Assembly: GCF_001039355.2 (NCBI RefSeq)
Contig: NW_019775203.1
Coordinates: 177,498 to 241,497, forward strand
Length of the DNA: 64,000 nt
Reading direction: 5' to 3'
Source of the DNA: Lingula anatina
Taxonomy: Eukaryota > Brachiopoda > Lingulata > Lingulida > Lingulidae
The notes under the pieces are model-generated. The model saw only the letters and a program-made list of their open reading frames with translations. It did not search any database and was not told where the DNA came from. This document shows positions 12,101-25,808 of this stretch, piece after piece (position 1 is the stretch's first letter; each line of letters begins with the position of its first letter). Both the position numbers and the translations under genes were made by a program.

Positions 12101-15100
12101 CTTGAGAAAAGCCACCAATTCTTCCAGAAAACAACCAAGTTCTAGTTGTCCATTAGAATCTGTGCGAATCTTTAGTGCGACGCTGTTGTTTCTTACTTCT
12201 CCACAAAGTGCCTGAAATAATGATTGGAATTAGAATAATAACGCAAATATTGATATAAATATATGCTACAAATTTTTCTACAGCGATAATTATTCTAGGG
12301 TCGTTTCTTTTAAGGGTACTTGTAACCCTTACTGTGCCATAGTATTAAACTTAAAAGATCGTAAGTTTGCCTATTTATAGAATAAGTATTTTCATCAAGT
12401 GGAATACCGGTGTGGAGACTCACTTGAAGTGCAAGTTGTGCTTGTGCAGAGTTCAAGTCAAAGGCATCATCCCAGACAGTCTTTCCATCGCATTCAGAAT
12501 CCGAGAAATGGCACGATTTAAGATCCTGAGGTTGCAGACCCCAGATAACGTTGACGACCATCTTGTCGTCGACGTCACTAGGAGCAAAGGCATTCGATGA
12601 ACGGTCTATCACCTTGCCAAAGTTGGACGAATCTGGCAGGAACTTGATCTGAAATTAAACATTGAATTTGATAAACATTGGGCTTAAACACTTTTATATC
12701 TAGAATTTTCTACGAACGAAGATTAGAATAATTTCACATACGTGTATTTTGCCAGATTTTTATCGTTTCTATCTGTGTGGCAAATAATTTACCCTAAGGC
12801 TAATTAGTAATAAAGCTAAATAAAAATGCGAATGAGAGGGATAATTTTTTATTTGGAGACGTCTATCGCTCCGCCTACATTTTTTTTACCAAAATATCGT
12901 TACAGTTTTATTTCCGAAAATAAAATTTATAAGATTTACATAAACGGAAACATAATTGATAAAGATTTACCTCCTCTTCGTTTACTTTGATCTGCGTTGC
13001 AAAGTAACCAAACGTAGCAATGATACCCAACATCACCAGGAGAATGATCCATCGCCAGACTTTATGGCTTATAAACCTAAAGTATGGACCCCTGAAAAAT
13101 CTCACTACTGGATTCTGACGTTTGTCGCTAGCTTGCGGTAATTCCTGTGGGCCATCCCCCAAAGCGGCGACCTGATTTGGGCGTGCAACAGTTGGTGTTT
13201 TCGTTCCGCAGCAGCAGCATATCTTTTTCTCCCAATACACGTGATAAACCATCACAACGGCCGGGAGAAAAGTGATGACCGACAGGTAGTTCACTAAGAC
13301 TAATATCCCGCTGAACACGCCGAAGGATGAAACCCCGAGCAGTGGTGACGTTCCGCTAATTATAAAGGCACAGGCGGTCGTGAGCGACGTAAAAAACATG
13401 GCGGCCGACGCTCTTCGGTAGCAGTCCGAGAGGCGATGGGCGAGGCTCAAATACTGGTGGTGTCCCGACGCTTTCCAAGTGTCAAAGAAAATGAAAACAT
13501 CGTCTGCTCCGATGCCAAGGATAATGAATATTGCCAGAACGTGGAACACTCCGAAATATCTAAAGTCGACTATAATACGGTACACCATATTCGCACAAGT
13601 AAAACCGGTAATAATGCTTAAAATCGCCCAGCCAGTGATCCAAAGAGAGCCAGTTTGAACCCAGACCACAATGAAAATGAACGCCATGCTTCCGATCGCA
13701 AGTAACATATCCACAATAACTTGGCGATTCAAGAAAACTTCAAAGAACGAAGAGCTGTAGTAAAAGAAGTCCATTCCGTCGATCCCATTGGCGTAAAGTC
13801 TCTCTACGTCCCGAAAAAATTCATCACTGAGAAATTTCTGAATTACTCTATTTTGTTCTGTTGCTTTGTCACTGGAGTTGGCATACCCTGGCAAGGGGAG
13901 ACCAATGTATATAAACGAGCGAGTGATTTCTGACGTGGCAATGTTTAAAGAACTGTTTATATTGTAGTTCTTTCCTAGCAAAAGTGGGAATACTGACTTC
14001 GTTGCGGTATGGGTGAGAGCCTTCTCCAAAACTGCCGGAATATTATTAAAGTTTGGATCCAGAAATACCGGATCAAGAGCTTCATATGTCCCATCAAAAT
14101 ATCGTAGAACTGAAAATGAAGCTGTACAGTTCCCCGTGTCATCAAGTTTACAGTGAGTGCTTTGATAAATGGAATTATTCAGAAAGAGCTCTTCGGTTTC
14201 CTTGATTTTAAGCAGTTTGGCCTTTGTAAATACGTTCCCTCCTATCTGTTCATAATATAACGTTATAGTATCTCCCGTCTCCGTGCGTTCACTGACATTA
14301 GTGGAAGCAGCACCACCACTCCTTGAGATTATAGGCACCACAGCGTCATCGTCACGGCCGCTCCAGGCATACCTTCTTAGTAAATCTACGTTGTCGCGTA
14401 TCTCGAGAGGCAGGCTTGTGAATGATATGGGGAATATGTCAAATCCAAATTGTAACAATGCCCCAGTCGCCAAGAGGAACGAAATGTGCATGAACAAGCA
14501 GACAACTGAAAAAGAAAAGCACAAAAAAATCATTTTTGCTAGTATTTACTATAAGCATTTTTTACCACTGGCCGGTGTAAAGACATAGACATTTTTTCAA
14601 AGATTGTTGAAACTTTTATATAAGCAAGTTGTGTAATTGGCCCAGGGAATGATTGGGGGGGGGGGGGGGGGGGGGGGGGGTTAAAAAAGGGGGAAAAAAG
14701 TAGACGGCCCCCCAAAAGGGGGGTTTTTNNNNNNNNNNNNNNNNNNNNNNNNNNNNNNNNNNNNNNNNNNNNNNNNNNNNNNNNNNNNNNNNNNNNNNNN
14801 NNNNNNNNNNNNNNNNNNNNNNNNNNNNNNNNNNNNNNNNNGGAGAACAGTGGAGGGGAGGGGGAGGGGGAGGGGGGGTTAAAAAGCGTCGAAAAAGATG
14901 ACAGCTCCTCACAAAGTGAGTGTTTTCGACCCTTTAATTTCCTGTTATAGTTTTATTTTTTTAGTATTTTGAATACAAAATAGACACGGGTGCCAAAGTC
15001 CAAAAGTTATTGTGCTATGAGAACTGCTTTCAATCATAGACTAAATTATAATTTTCCATGTTTCAATGAAGACTGAGGGTTTATATTAGGCGTGAGTGCA

Positions 15101-16367
15101 TCTTAATATCTTTGTTCCTGTTGGGCAGTATTCCCCTAGCCTTTCAGTGCAATACGTCTTTTCAATCTCTATATATTGCATCGTATTTGCTGTCCCAAGA
15201 AGACAAGCCCAAGACACGATAGTACGCCTATTCATGCTCTGAAACTGAAAATATCTGAACCAATCAGAACACGAACATTCCAATGGAAGGATAATTGGCA
15301 GTTGCCATAAGTAAAACAACGACCCAAAGAAGGCTACATGCTGCACAAAACTTCAGCAGACCTGCCGGATGGAAGCCCTTAATTTACTAGTAGTCCTCTC
15401 TAGTGAGTCGAACTCTACCCTTTCCAACACCAGTGGAAAAGTGGGGGCATGGAAGACTTGGAAACTAAATGTGTCCCTGAAACATGCAGTTCACGCACCA
15501 GACAATATGGTTCCATAATGGTTGGGACTTAATTAGATATTTTGTAATTGGTGATCTTGTGCTTGTAAAAGGAAAACAAAAGGCCTGGCCATCTTATCAT
15601 GACGTGATTATCCCACAAAATTCTAATGACGACAAGCAAACGATCCCTGTGTGAAGATAAATGACTTTTCTGTAGGCCTACTTCTGTGATAAGGTTTATC
15701 CGAGGATGATTTTTTTCAATGAAAAGAAAAATACAAAAAGGCAGCTAATTTAACTGTTACATATTGATAGGTTACGTGTTGCAATACTTATGGCACCCCC
15801 TGCAGTTGCTAGACGTAGCGATATGTAACCAAACTGTTTTATTATTCAGCAATCGATCGGTTCTACAGAAGCATTAATCGCTTCGTCGGCTTTCAACAGT
15901 ACATAGTGTATTGTGTTATGCGCGTAAGCCTCAGAGAGGGTAAAAACTAGGACGAGATACAGATTTATACGAAAGTCTCTCTCCCCTCCCTTTTCTCTCT
16001 CTACCTCTCTCTCACACACGCGCGCGCGCGTGCGAACACAAACCTACACAGGCGTAAACGCCAACATATTACTATCAAAATCATTACAATATTTAAGCAA
16101 TTAAAACTCACAGAACACCGTTTTAGGATAACTTGTGATGATTTTACAAAACCACAGAGGGTCTGCGTCTCTTTTCCGTTGTTCCTCTGCCCGGACTTCA
16201 GCAGCTGCACTATCCACGACTTCATTCTCAGTTTCATAATTGACACCACTCTTTCCAAACGACTTATTGTTTGAATTCTCGTCAACTTGGTTGTTAAACT
16301 CGATGTCTTCCTCTGACAGGCTTAGAACCTCTGCGTCAGCCATATTAACAGGCGGTACTCGGACCAT
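9194..16367 (-). CDS. Dispatched-like RND-family membrane protein with sterol-sensing domain, nine exons
   Basis: Minus-strand exons: 16367-16112, 14505-12971, 12648-12424, 12211-12101, 11821-11657, 11251-11116, 10889-10759, 10071-9901, 9637-9194. All junctions are GT/AG and all phases close, giving 1057 residues (1049 if the second ATG at 16343 is used). Exon 1 is the cytosolic N-terminus. Exon 2 holds TM1, a large extracellular loop with NxS/T sequons, the five-helix sterol-sensing domain and TM7. Exons 3-7 form the second loop and exons 8-9 the last helices. Charged residues of the Dispatched transport core are present: GIGADD in TM4 (about residues 416-421) and GLAVD in TM10 (about 922-926), matching GxxxDD and GxxxD. 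Dispatched proteins use a cation gradient to release lipid-modified Hedgehog. With many paralogues in invertebrates, orthology to DISP1 or DISP3 is not claimed. At 1057 residues it is shorter than DISP1. Confidence 0.87.
11976..11976. other. Single-base assembly join (n)
   Basis: A single n lies in the intron between exons 4 and 5 of the Dispatched-like gene. The other single-n joins in this window border duplicated sequence, but I see no repeated flank here. Confidence 0.6.
14654..14928. other. Assembly gap (n run 14729-14841) with poly-G and corrupted flank
   Basis: The gap lies in intron 1 of the Dispatched-like gene. The left flank has a run of about 27 G and then a G/C/A-homopolymer-rich stretch. 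The right flank after the gap (about 14868-14928) follows the same order of tracts with normal complexity: GGTTAAAAA, an A-rich block, GACAGCTCC, ACAAAGTG, GTTTTCGAC. The left flank therefore looks like a poorly base-called copy of the right flank, not real sequence. Confidence 0.7.
14929..16111 (-). other. Remainder of intron 1 of the Dispatched-like gene
   Basis: Intronic sequence. A pyrimidine-rich CT/CA/CG simple tract lies at about 15986-16032. An 86-codon open frame at 15086-15346 has no recognisable similarity and no good splice context, so it is not called as a gene. Confidence 0.5.
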
Positions 16368-17572
16368 ATAACATACAATAAAAATAAGGTAATGTCTTCA
16401 AGGATAACTCCATATATACACTAGTTTTCGAGTCCCAGGCATGTTAAGCTATCTCCTTTGTAAAATGATAACAAAAGTCTCAGTTCTGCAACCTCTCTCG
16501 TGATTTTAACTAAGTACCCAACAGTCCCATACATGTACACACTTTGTTCTTTTGCAGCGCACGTCTCTCATACAAGTCTTTCAAACAGCATTCTTTTGGA
16601 AACGCTGCCTTTATATTCTACATGAATGGGTAAGTAAACGAAATGGACCAGCATAATTCAATTGTTAAAAGCTTGGTGGTTCGAGACGTTAACATAACAA
16701 CTGTTTTTTCAGTTTCACTATCATATCGACAATTTATTCTTATAAGAGATAATCAGGTTCCCAAAGCACTTGAAAAAGTTGAAATGCCTTGAAAATTATG
16801 TCTTTAATTAAGATAAAATTGAGGAAAAAGTCGGTTGAAACTAGCTAGAGGTAAACAAATATAGATGCCATTTAAGCATACTTGCGATTGGCACAAAATT
16901 GGGACAATTAAAAAAATAATGAAGATGGTATGGTAAGAACTCTCTAAAATGAATAAAAATAAAGAAAAATGATGATTACAAATATGAGTATAATAAATAA
17001 AATAAAACAAAAGGAAATTACAACGATTTATTTAAAGCAGGGACACTAGAAAATAAACATGACAAGTATGAAAAAATAAGTATGTGTTACAACTTATATA
17101 GCACCGATGAACATGCTTTATTGCTCGGAAAATAACGGGTTTTAATACCCCTTATGGCGTTAAAAAATCTACCACCCATGAAGCTGATGTTCCATTGCCG
17201 TTTCTCGAAAGTGAATACTTATACATACTGCATGTCATATCAAATTGCTTATTACTTCTATTTCAATACACCTGAGTAATAGATACTTCATGCCCAAAAG
17301 GAGAATTTCTAAATCCTCATTACATTTTATTGCAAGAGCAATATAACCTACATGTACAAATGCATCGATCAGACCATTGAATATAGAACAATATAGAACT
17401 GTAAAACCTTACATGTACGGAGGTATTAAATCGGAAACTCCATATAAACCAAATATAACTGATGAGCTAGGTTACCCCTATCTTTATGAAAAACAAGTTA
17501 TTTAAGTTAGAGATAATTTTCTGAAAAAAAAGTTTTTTTTTAATTGTGCATTGAAACATGAGCTCTACTTAC

Positions 17573-17780
17573 AGAACACAACAAGAGGGCGTTTCACTAT
17601 GAGTACGCAAAACCTTAGTGGGTCCTTGTCACGCTTTCTCTGTTCCTCACTTTGAACGTCGTCTGCTTCAACGCCAGTTACCTCTCCCCCGGATCCAACG
17701 TTGCCGATGTGCATGTCACTCTGTCCGGCCTTCTCTGGCAAATTACCGCTTTGTGAGACAGTATCAGTTCTGTCTTCCAT
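17573..17780 (-). CDS. Alternative first coding exon for the Dispatched-like gene
   Basis: This 208-base exon starts at ATG 17780-17778 and ends at a GTAAGT donor in phase 1. Its C-terminal half matches the exon 1 at 16112-16367: both read EEQRKRD, then DPL, FC, I, P and VF before the donor. Both leave the same single T that joins exon 2 at 14505 to make phenylalanine. Either exon could therefore splice to exon 2 and give Dispatched-like proteins with different cytosolic N-termini (70 or 86 residues up to the junction). The N-terminal parts are unrelated in sequence but both are acidic and polar. It could also be the only remaining exon of a decayed tandem paralogue. The reading frame is intact in both haplotype copies, which favours function. 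Confidence 0.65.
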
Positions 17781-18595
17781 ATTTTCTTCTTTTCGTTGAC
17801 CGTCTGGAATATTTGTAATTTTAGTCTCCTAGGACGCTTTCTTTTTTCTTTTTTTTTCAGTGAGAACGTCTGAAATATTGAATAATCTGAAATATACGAA
17901 AGCGTGATTGTTCAAGAGAAAAAAATTGTCAGATGTGTGTGGTGGTTCTGCGTCCTCCTTTCTTATTAAACCCCTTATTTCCGGTGTCATTAAAATGCCT
18001 CATTATACTGACAGTGACTGTCAGTTATATATGCTTGTTAATGGTGTATACCGAGACCCAAGAAAATAATGATGAAAATTACAAATCAACCCACGCCTAT
18101 ACTTAATACAGGCCTACATTACAGCAAGGAATTCCTTAATTACGGTCAGTGCGAGTAGCCTTCGTGAACGTTAAATCGCCTTAAACCCTTTTTCATTTCT
18201 GACAGTGCATGATTCTAAGAAGGCAACCACGGATATTGTGTGAGAGAAACAGTGCTCACCTTGTAATGGACTAAAAAATTACCTGTATTTCCGTGTTCTA
18301 ACACGTCAGTTTATCCCTCCACACACTGGTTTAATGAAGTTATTTTAAAAATATGTGGGCATAATCAATATCGGCCTCACTGTCGTTGGGTTGCTTAGGC
18401 AGACTGCAGGAAGCAATGAATTATTGATCATGTACATATGTATATAACAGACGAGTGGGTAATTGGAAGATCGTATAACGATTTATTTTTTTTTTTCATG
18501 TTTGTTTCAATTGAAGCGCTACCTTGGGTACTTTATTTAACATGAGGATAAAGCTCAATTGCAAAATTGTGGTTCAATACATGAACCAAAGAAAA

Positions 18596-18752
18596 AGCAC
18601 TTTCGAATGACAATATTAAAAAAAAAACATCAATACATGGACCAAAAAAAAAAAAAGGCACTTTCGAATGACAATATTCAAAATAAAACATCAATACATG
18701 GACAAAAAAAAAAAAAAAAGCCCTTTCGAATGACAATAATTCAAAAGAAAAT
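18596..18752 (+). repeat. Short A-rich tandem repeat, about three units
   Basis: Units of about 60 bases share CTTTCGAATGACAATA followed by A-rich sequence. The other copy (near 26621-26712) has one unit fewer, so the array differs in length between the two haplotype copies. Confidence 0.6.
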
Positions 18753-19107
18753 ATTTTGAAATAAATCGTTGCAACTAAACAGCTGCAGGTTTAAAAAGTA
18801 TCATTTCGAAGTCTAAAAAGATTTTTAAAGTCTAATTGCAATTTTTTACAGTCATCAAATGTTTCAAAGCAACAAGACAGTTCATTCATTATTTGGATGC
18901 ATAAAACTTTAGACTGTCTTGCTTATGGTTTTGTACGTATTTAAAACGAGAGGAACATTTTTGTAAGGAGTAAGCCCCAGTGTGCAGTACTCTTAAAACG
19001 AGATGGCTCAGTCTCTCTACAGTTAAAAAAACGAACTCTTTTGTCACAAACTGCAAAATTACTAACATGACATTTTTCGATGGACCATAGGCCATTTTTA
19101 TCAGCTT

Positions 19108-19300
19108 TTGAATGACCCTGATGGCGTTGTGTCACAATACACTAGAGCAAAAGGAAACAATCCACACAAGGAACGTGGTCATCAGCCATCACAGACCACA
19201 CAACTCGAGAAAACCAAAGTATGGGAGTATGCAAAAATTCTACAGAAAGAAAGTGATTGGAGAACCAGAGAGGGGTCGAATTCCCACGCCAAAAGTAGAT
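19108..19300 (+). mobile_element. Possible retroelement C-terminal scrap
   Basis: A 64-codon frame contains W-x2-AKIL-x2-E-x2-W-x-TRE, which resembles the end of the GIY-YIG-type endonuclease region found in some Penelope-like and related retroelements. There is no reverse transcriptase nearby and the frame has no start context. The same frame is present in the other copy at 27069-27263. The similarity is weak and judged by eye. Confidence 0.2.
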
Positions 19301-19335
19301 AATTCTGGCATTTTGTCTCATACCACAGAGCACAA

Positions 19336-19337
<2 letters not shown>

Positions 19338-19374
<37 letters not shown>
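19338..19374 (+). repeat. (TAA)n microsatellite
   Basis: About twelve TAA units here against about six at 27299-27318 in the other copy, an allelic length difference. Confidence 0.85.
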
Positions 19375-19375
<1 letters not shown>

Positions 19376-19622
19376 GTTGCGGATTCAGTCGGCTCACCAA
19401 AATCGGGGCGCTCGGCTCCTTTCCGGGTGGGCACATTTAGGACGAAAAAAGGCAGGATATGTAGTTACTTCGATTCGTGCACATTTACTTTTTAATGGAC
19501 TGTGTGTAAAAGAGACAAATAGTCAGAAAGTATCTACTAAACTTGCGGTACTTATCACTCGGTAGTTCCACCCCCTTGCTAAGGCGAATGTCACCCAGCT
19601 TTAGATAAATTAATGGAACTTA

Positions 19623-19810
19623 GGGCGTATTCCCAGACATTTAGATCGATCTATCCCCGTGCGGAGTCTCACTAGATTACTGTCAGATAATCCGGCTTAA
19701 ACGTCCGTCCCGCCTACTACAAGCTGTAAGGGGGTAATTAACTTTCGTGCCCGCTCGGCTGACAGCTATTTAGCGTGAACCCCCAGGGAGTTAGGTCGAT
19801 CTAGTTTGGA
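19623..19810 (+). mobile_element. MITE-like element, AGATCGATCT family, copy A only
   Basis: The sequence begins with ATTCCCAGACATTTAGATCG and ends near TTAGGTCGATCTAG. Its body is the reverse complement of the element at 38440-38657 (shared CCTACTACAAGCTGTAAG / CTTACAGCTTTTAGTAGG blocks). The other haplotype copy lacks it near 27562 and has a 20-base unrelated stretch instead, so the site is polymorphic but not a simple empty site. Confidence 0.7.
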
Positions 19811-20780
19811 TATTTTCTCAACGGTTTTGGATAGGATATACCTTGGCCATTATGGGAAAACTGGTGAGGTTTCCAGGAAAATTCGTTTTTTTGCTACATG
19901 AAGGTCTAACCCACTGAGACTGTCTAACAATACATCACCGACTTTTCCAACTTTATACGCAAATTTCTAGGCTGGACTGTTCGGTCTCGCTAGCTTTGTA
20001 GAGTTGCATTCACTGTACAAATGCGACATTGTAGCTCTTGACGAAACAAAAGATGCGTTGATAGCAGTCCGGTGCCGTCAACTTTCCATTCTTTTGGCGG
20101 GCTTCATTCATACATGGGGAAAATGATTGCAAACCCAGTAGAATATGGAGCACAGTGCTCAGCTAAAAATAAAAGGCCCGAGTTATCATCTGAGGCGCAG
20201 TAAAGCAAGCCTAATGGTCATATAGGACAGAAGTTTCATCTTTTAAAATCTTTCCATTTTGCAATCCAAGGAAGTTTCGCCGCAAGCTGTATTTTGGCTG
20301 GACCTTGAGAAAGAACACCGTTGTAATACGAAAAGATCTAGCCATTTACGAACTTTCAAAGACAAAAATATCAAAAAATAAATAAAAAATAAAATAAAAT
20401 AAATAGTCTAAATGTAATAATAATAATGATAATCCTTTAAGGCGAGTATTAAGCGAATATTTGTCACATTATTGCCGCTAAGCCTAAGCACGACCAAATG
20501 CAACAAGTGTTGCAAATAGTAAACTAAGTACCACTGAAAGCGTTTCATCATTTACCCAGTGTAAGAACTGGTGCTAAGAATTTATATACGTCACTGAAAA
20601 TTACTCAACTTGTGTATGGTTAAAACTGTTCTTGGGCTATCGAATCTTCAAAACTTTTCATGAACCCTTTCATTTTAAGGGGGATGATCACAAAGGATCA
20701 TCTGACATCAAAAACTAAATTCAACACCAAAGCAAGTTCCGTGTTGTAATTTTTATTAACCTATATGATGAAATATAAGC

Positions 20781-23245
<2,465 letters not shown>

Positions 23246-23507
23246 GTTGCAAGCTGTGGGAAAGAGGAAATAAGAGGGTCTCAACTTCCGGAACAAGGAG
23301 TCCCAATATGTGAACTACGCGCTTGCTCACTTCCTTTTAGAAGAAAATAAAGTATGTAGTCTTTAAAAGGGACTTAAATTCAATTAAAATTAAAATTTTG
23401 AAATATAAAATATAACAATGTTTTTAATAGCATATCTTTATGAACGATGCAAGAAATAAACAAACAGAGGTCCCGCACTGAAAGGCTTCCAAAACTGCCA
23501 AGGCAAG
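23246..23507. promoter_or_regulatory. Bidirectional promoter RPS28 / NDUFA7, copy A
   Basis: The 262 bases between the two start codons must hold both promoters. An ETS-type ACTTCCGG site lies at 23284-23291, and a pyrimidine stretch CCTCTTTCCC on the RPS28 strand just upstream of its ATG resembles the 5' TOP context of ribosomal protein mRNAs. No TATA box is obvious. Confidence 0.7.
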
Positions 23508-23597
23508 ATGTCGCGACGGTGGCCGCATCGAAGGAGGGAGTTTACGCCCTTAACGGTATTAATTCAAAACGTGACAAGATTTAGAGCTATATTTACG
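23508..23597 (+). CDS. NDUFA7: NDUFA7 first exon, copy A (separated from its downstream exons)
   Basis: ATG at 23508 in an AAG-ATG context opens 30 codons ending TFT-type phase 0 at a GTAAGG donor. They include LIQNVTRFRAIF, comparable to the LIQRLRNW region of vertebrate NDUFA7. The contig stops at 24351 before the next exon, so this copy is incomplete in the assembly. It is the haplotype partner of 32242-32331. Confidence 0.7.
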
Positions 23598-24351
23598 GTA
23601 AGGGGTGTGCGTTTTTGTTACTGAAGGTGCAATAATAAAGAGAAGCGATAACTATCAGATCTAGATATATCTGAAAAACCCATCAGCTCAGCAGCTGTGC
23701 TCCGATTGTGCTCAACTTTCAAAACAAGTTAAACATTCGGCACACATGCAACACTGCATTAACACCAAACATTCTATGTCTGATGTAATAGTTTAGGTAA
23801 AGAAACATTTTAATTTGAGATATTGAATAAAACATTTTGAAGTTGTATGGGGCTAGGAACTGTACCTTCCAATTTCCGATTGGAGCATTTTCCCAAAATG
23901 TGAAATTCAGCCCAGTCTGTAAAGAAAGTAATTAATCTTGGGTAAGGGACTTGAGTCAAAATAGACTGGATTGATTCAGCTTGTTGCACGGTTTGCACTG
24001 ACCTTGTTTAAATACCACTAATTCTAACAGTATTCTTTAGAGTGACCAAGGATTTCTCAAGTTGACCACATAGACCTGTTGAAAGGTTTGAACATACTGG
24101 TTGTATAACAAATTAGGCTTTCACTTTGATTGTTTGATGAATCTGTAAGGTCCTGTTGCATGATGTCATTAAAAGGAAATGACTGACTGGAAAAATGACC
24201 ATCTGTGTAAAGAAAATGCTTTCTTTAAGGAAATAATGAGTTGAAATTGTAACAAATATTTCATAGGACACTTCATTCCTTATCACTGAATGTATACAAA
24301 TGCATATACCCTAATATGCCCTGTTCAGATAATGTTTATGACTTTAAAAAT

Positions 24352-24352
24352 N
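24352..24352. other. Assembly join between haplotype copies (n)
   Basis: A single n separates the end of copy A (matching up to 33079 in copy B) from the start of copy B (matching from 16331 in copy A). It marks two contigs placed end to end that cover the same locus. Confidence 0.85.
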
Positions 24353-24392
24353 CTTCTGCGTCAGCCATATTAACAGGCGGTACTCGGACCAT
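24353..24392 (-). pseudogene. Truncated duplicate of the Dispatched-like exon 1 start
   Basis: The first 13 codons of the 16112-16367 exon (MVRVPPVNMADAE) recur here on the minus strand and are cut by the contig join at 24352. It is a contig-edge fragment of the same exon from the other haplotype, not an independent gene. Confidence 0.75.
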
Positions 24393-25600
24393 ATAACATA
24401 CAATAAAAATAAGGTAATGTCTTCAAGGATAACTCCATATATACACTAGTTTTCGAGTCCCAGGCATGTTAAGCTATCTCCTTTGTAAAATTATAACAAA
24501 AGTCTCAGTTCCGCAACCTCTATCGTGATTTTAACTAAGTACCCAACAGTCCCGACTCCCATGCATGTACACACTTTGTTGTTTTGCAGCGCACGTCTCT
24601 CATACAAGTCTTTCAAACAGCATTCTTTTGGAAACGCTGCCTTTATATTCTACATGAATGGGTAAGTAAACGAAATGGACCAGCATAATTCAATTGTTAA
24701 AAGCTTGGTGGTTCGAGACGTTAACATAACAACTGTTTTTTCAGTTTCACTATCATATCGACAATTTATTCTTATAAGAGATAATCAGGTTCCCAAAGCA
24801 CTTGAAAAAGTTGAAATGCCTTGAAAATTATGTCTTTAATTAAGATAAAATTGAGGAAAAAGTCGGTTGAAACTAGCTAGAGGTAAACAAATATAGATGC
24901 CATTTAAGCATACTTGCGATTGGCACAAAATTGGGTTAATTAAAAAAATAATGATGATGGTAATGATAAGAACTCTCTAAAATGAATAAAAATAAAGAAA
25001 AATGATGATTACAAATATGAGTATTATAAATAAAATAAAGCAAAAGGAAATTACAACGATTTATTTAAAGCAGGGACACTAGAAAATAAATATGACAAGT
25101 ATGAAAAAATAAGTATGTGTTACAACTTATATAGCACCGATGAACATGCTTTATTGCTCGGAAAATAACGGGTTTTAATACCCCTTATAGCGTTAAAAAA
25201 TCTACCACCCATGAAGCTGATGTTCCATTGCCGTTTCTCGAAAGTGAATAATTATACATACTGCATGTCATATCAAATTGCTTATTACTTCTATTTCAAT
25301 ACACCTGAGTAATAGATACTTCATGCCCAAAAGGAGAACTCCTAAATCCTCATTACATTTTATTGCAAGAGCAATATAACCTACATGTGCAAATGCATCG
25401 ATCAGACCATTGAATATAGAACAATATAGAACTGTAAAACCTTACATGTACGGAGGTATTAAATCGGAAACTCCATATAAACCAAATATAACTGATGAGC
25501 TAGGTTACCCCTATCTTTATGAAAAACAAGTTATTTAAGTTAGAGATAATTTTCGGAAAAAAAAATTTTAATTGTGCATTGAAACATGAGCTCTACTTAC

Positions 25601-25808
25601 AGAACACAACAAGAGGGCGTTTTACTATGAGTACGCAAAACCTTAGTGGGTCCTTGTCACGCTTTCTCTGTTCCTCACTTTGAACGTCGTCTGCTTCAAC
25701 GCCAGTTACCTCTGCCCCAGATCCAACGTTGCCGAGTTGCATGTCACTCTGTCCGGCCTTCTCTGGCAAATTACCGCTTTGTGAGACAGTATCAGTTCTG
25801 TCTTCCAT
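25601..25808 (-). CDS. Alternative Dispatched-like first exon, copy B
   Basis: Same length (208 bases), start, donor and phase as 17573-17780. The proteins differ at a few positions (HIGNVGSGGE against QLGNVGSGAE), all within the variable N-terminal part, while the EEQRKRD-to-donor half is identical. As the haplotype duplicate, it should not be counted as another exon. Confidence 0.6.

Larger units (their letters stand above)
17781..20780. other. Region upstream of the alternative first exon, repeats only
   Basis: This region should contain the promoter of the exon at 17573-17780. It holds A-rich minisatellite-like units at 18590-18750 (CTTTCGAATGACAATA followed by A runs and ACATCAATACATGGAC, repeated about three times), a possible retroelement scrap at 19108-19300, a TAA tract and an AGATCGATCT-type element. 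No conserved gene is seen. Confidence 0.5.

Noticed and set aside
14616-14912. Minus-strand ORF spanning the assembly gap
   Set aside because: It is made of poly-proline from the C/G runs and unknown bases across the n run, an artefact.
15086-15346. 86-codon minus-strand ORF in Dispatched intron 1
   Set aside because: No recognisable domain, no matching splice phase to the flanking exons, and the adjacent exons join correctly without it.
16672-16690. GGTTCGAGAC box resembling a tRNA B box
   Set aside because: No matching A box or cloverleaf stems could be drawn around it.
19112-19495. 127-codon plus-strand ORF with a long isoleucine run
   Set aside because: The isoleucines come from the TAA microsatellite and the frame is not kept in the other copy.
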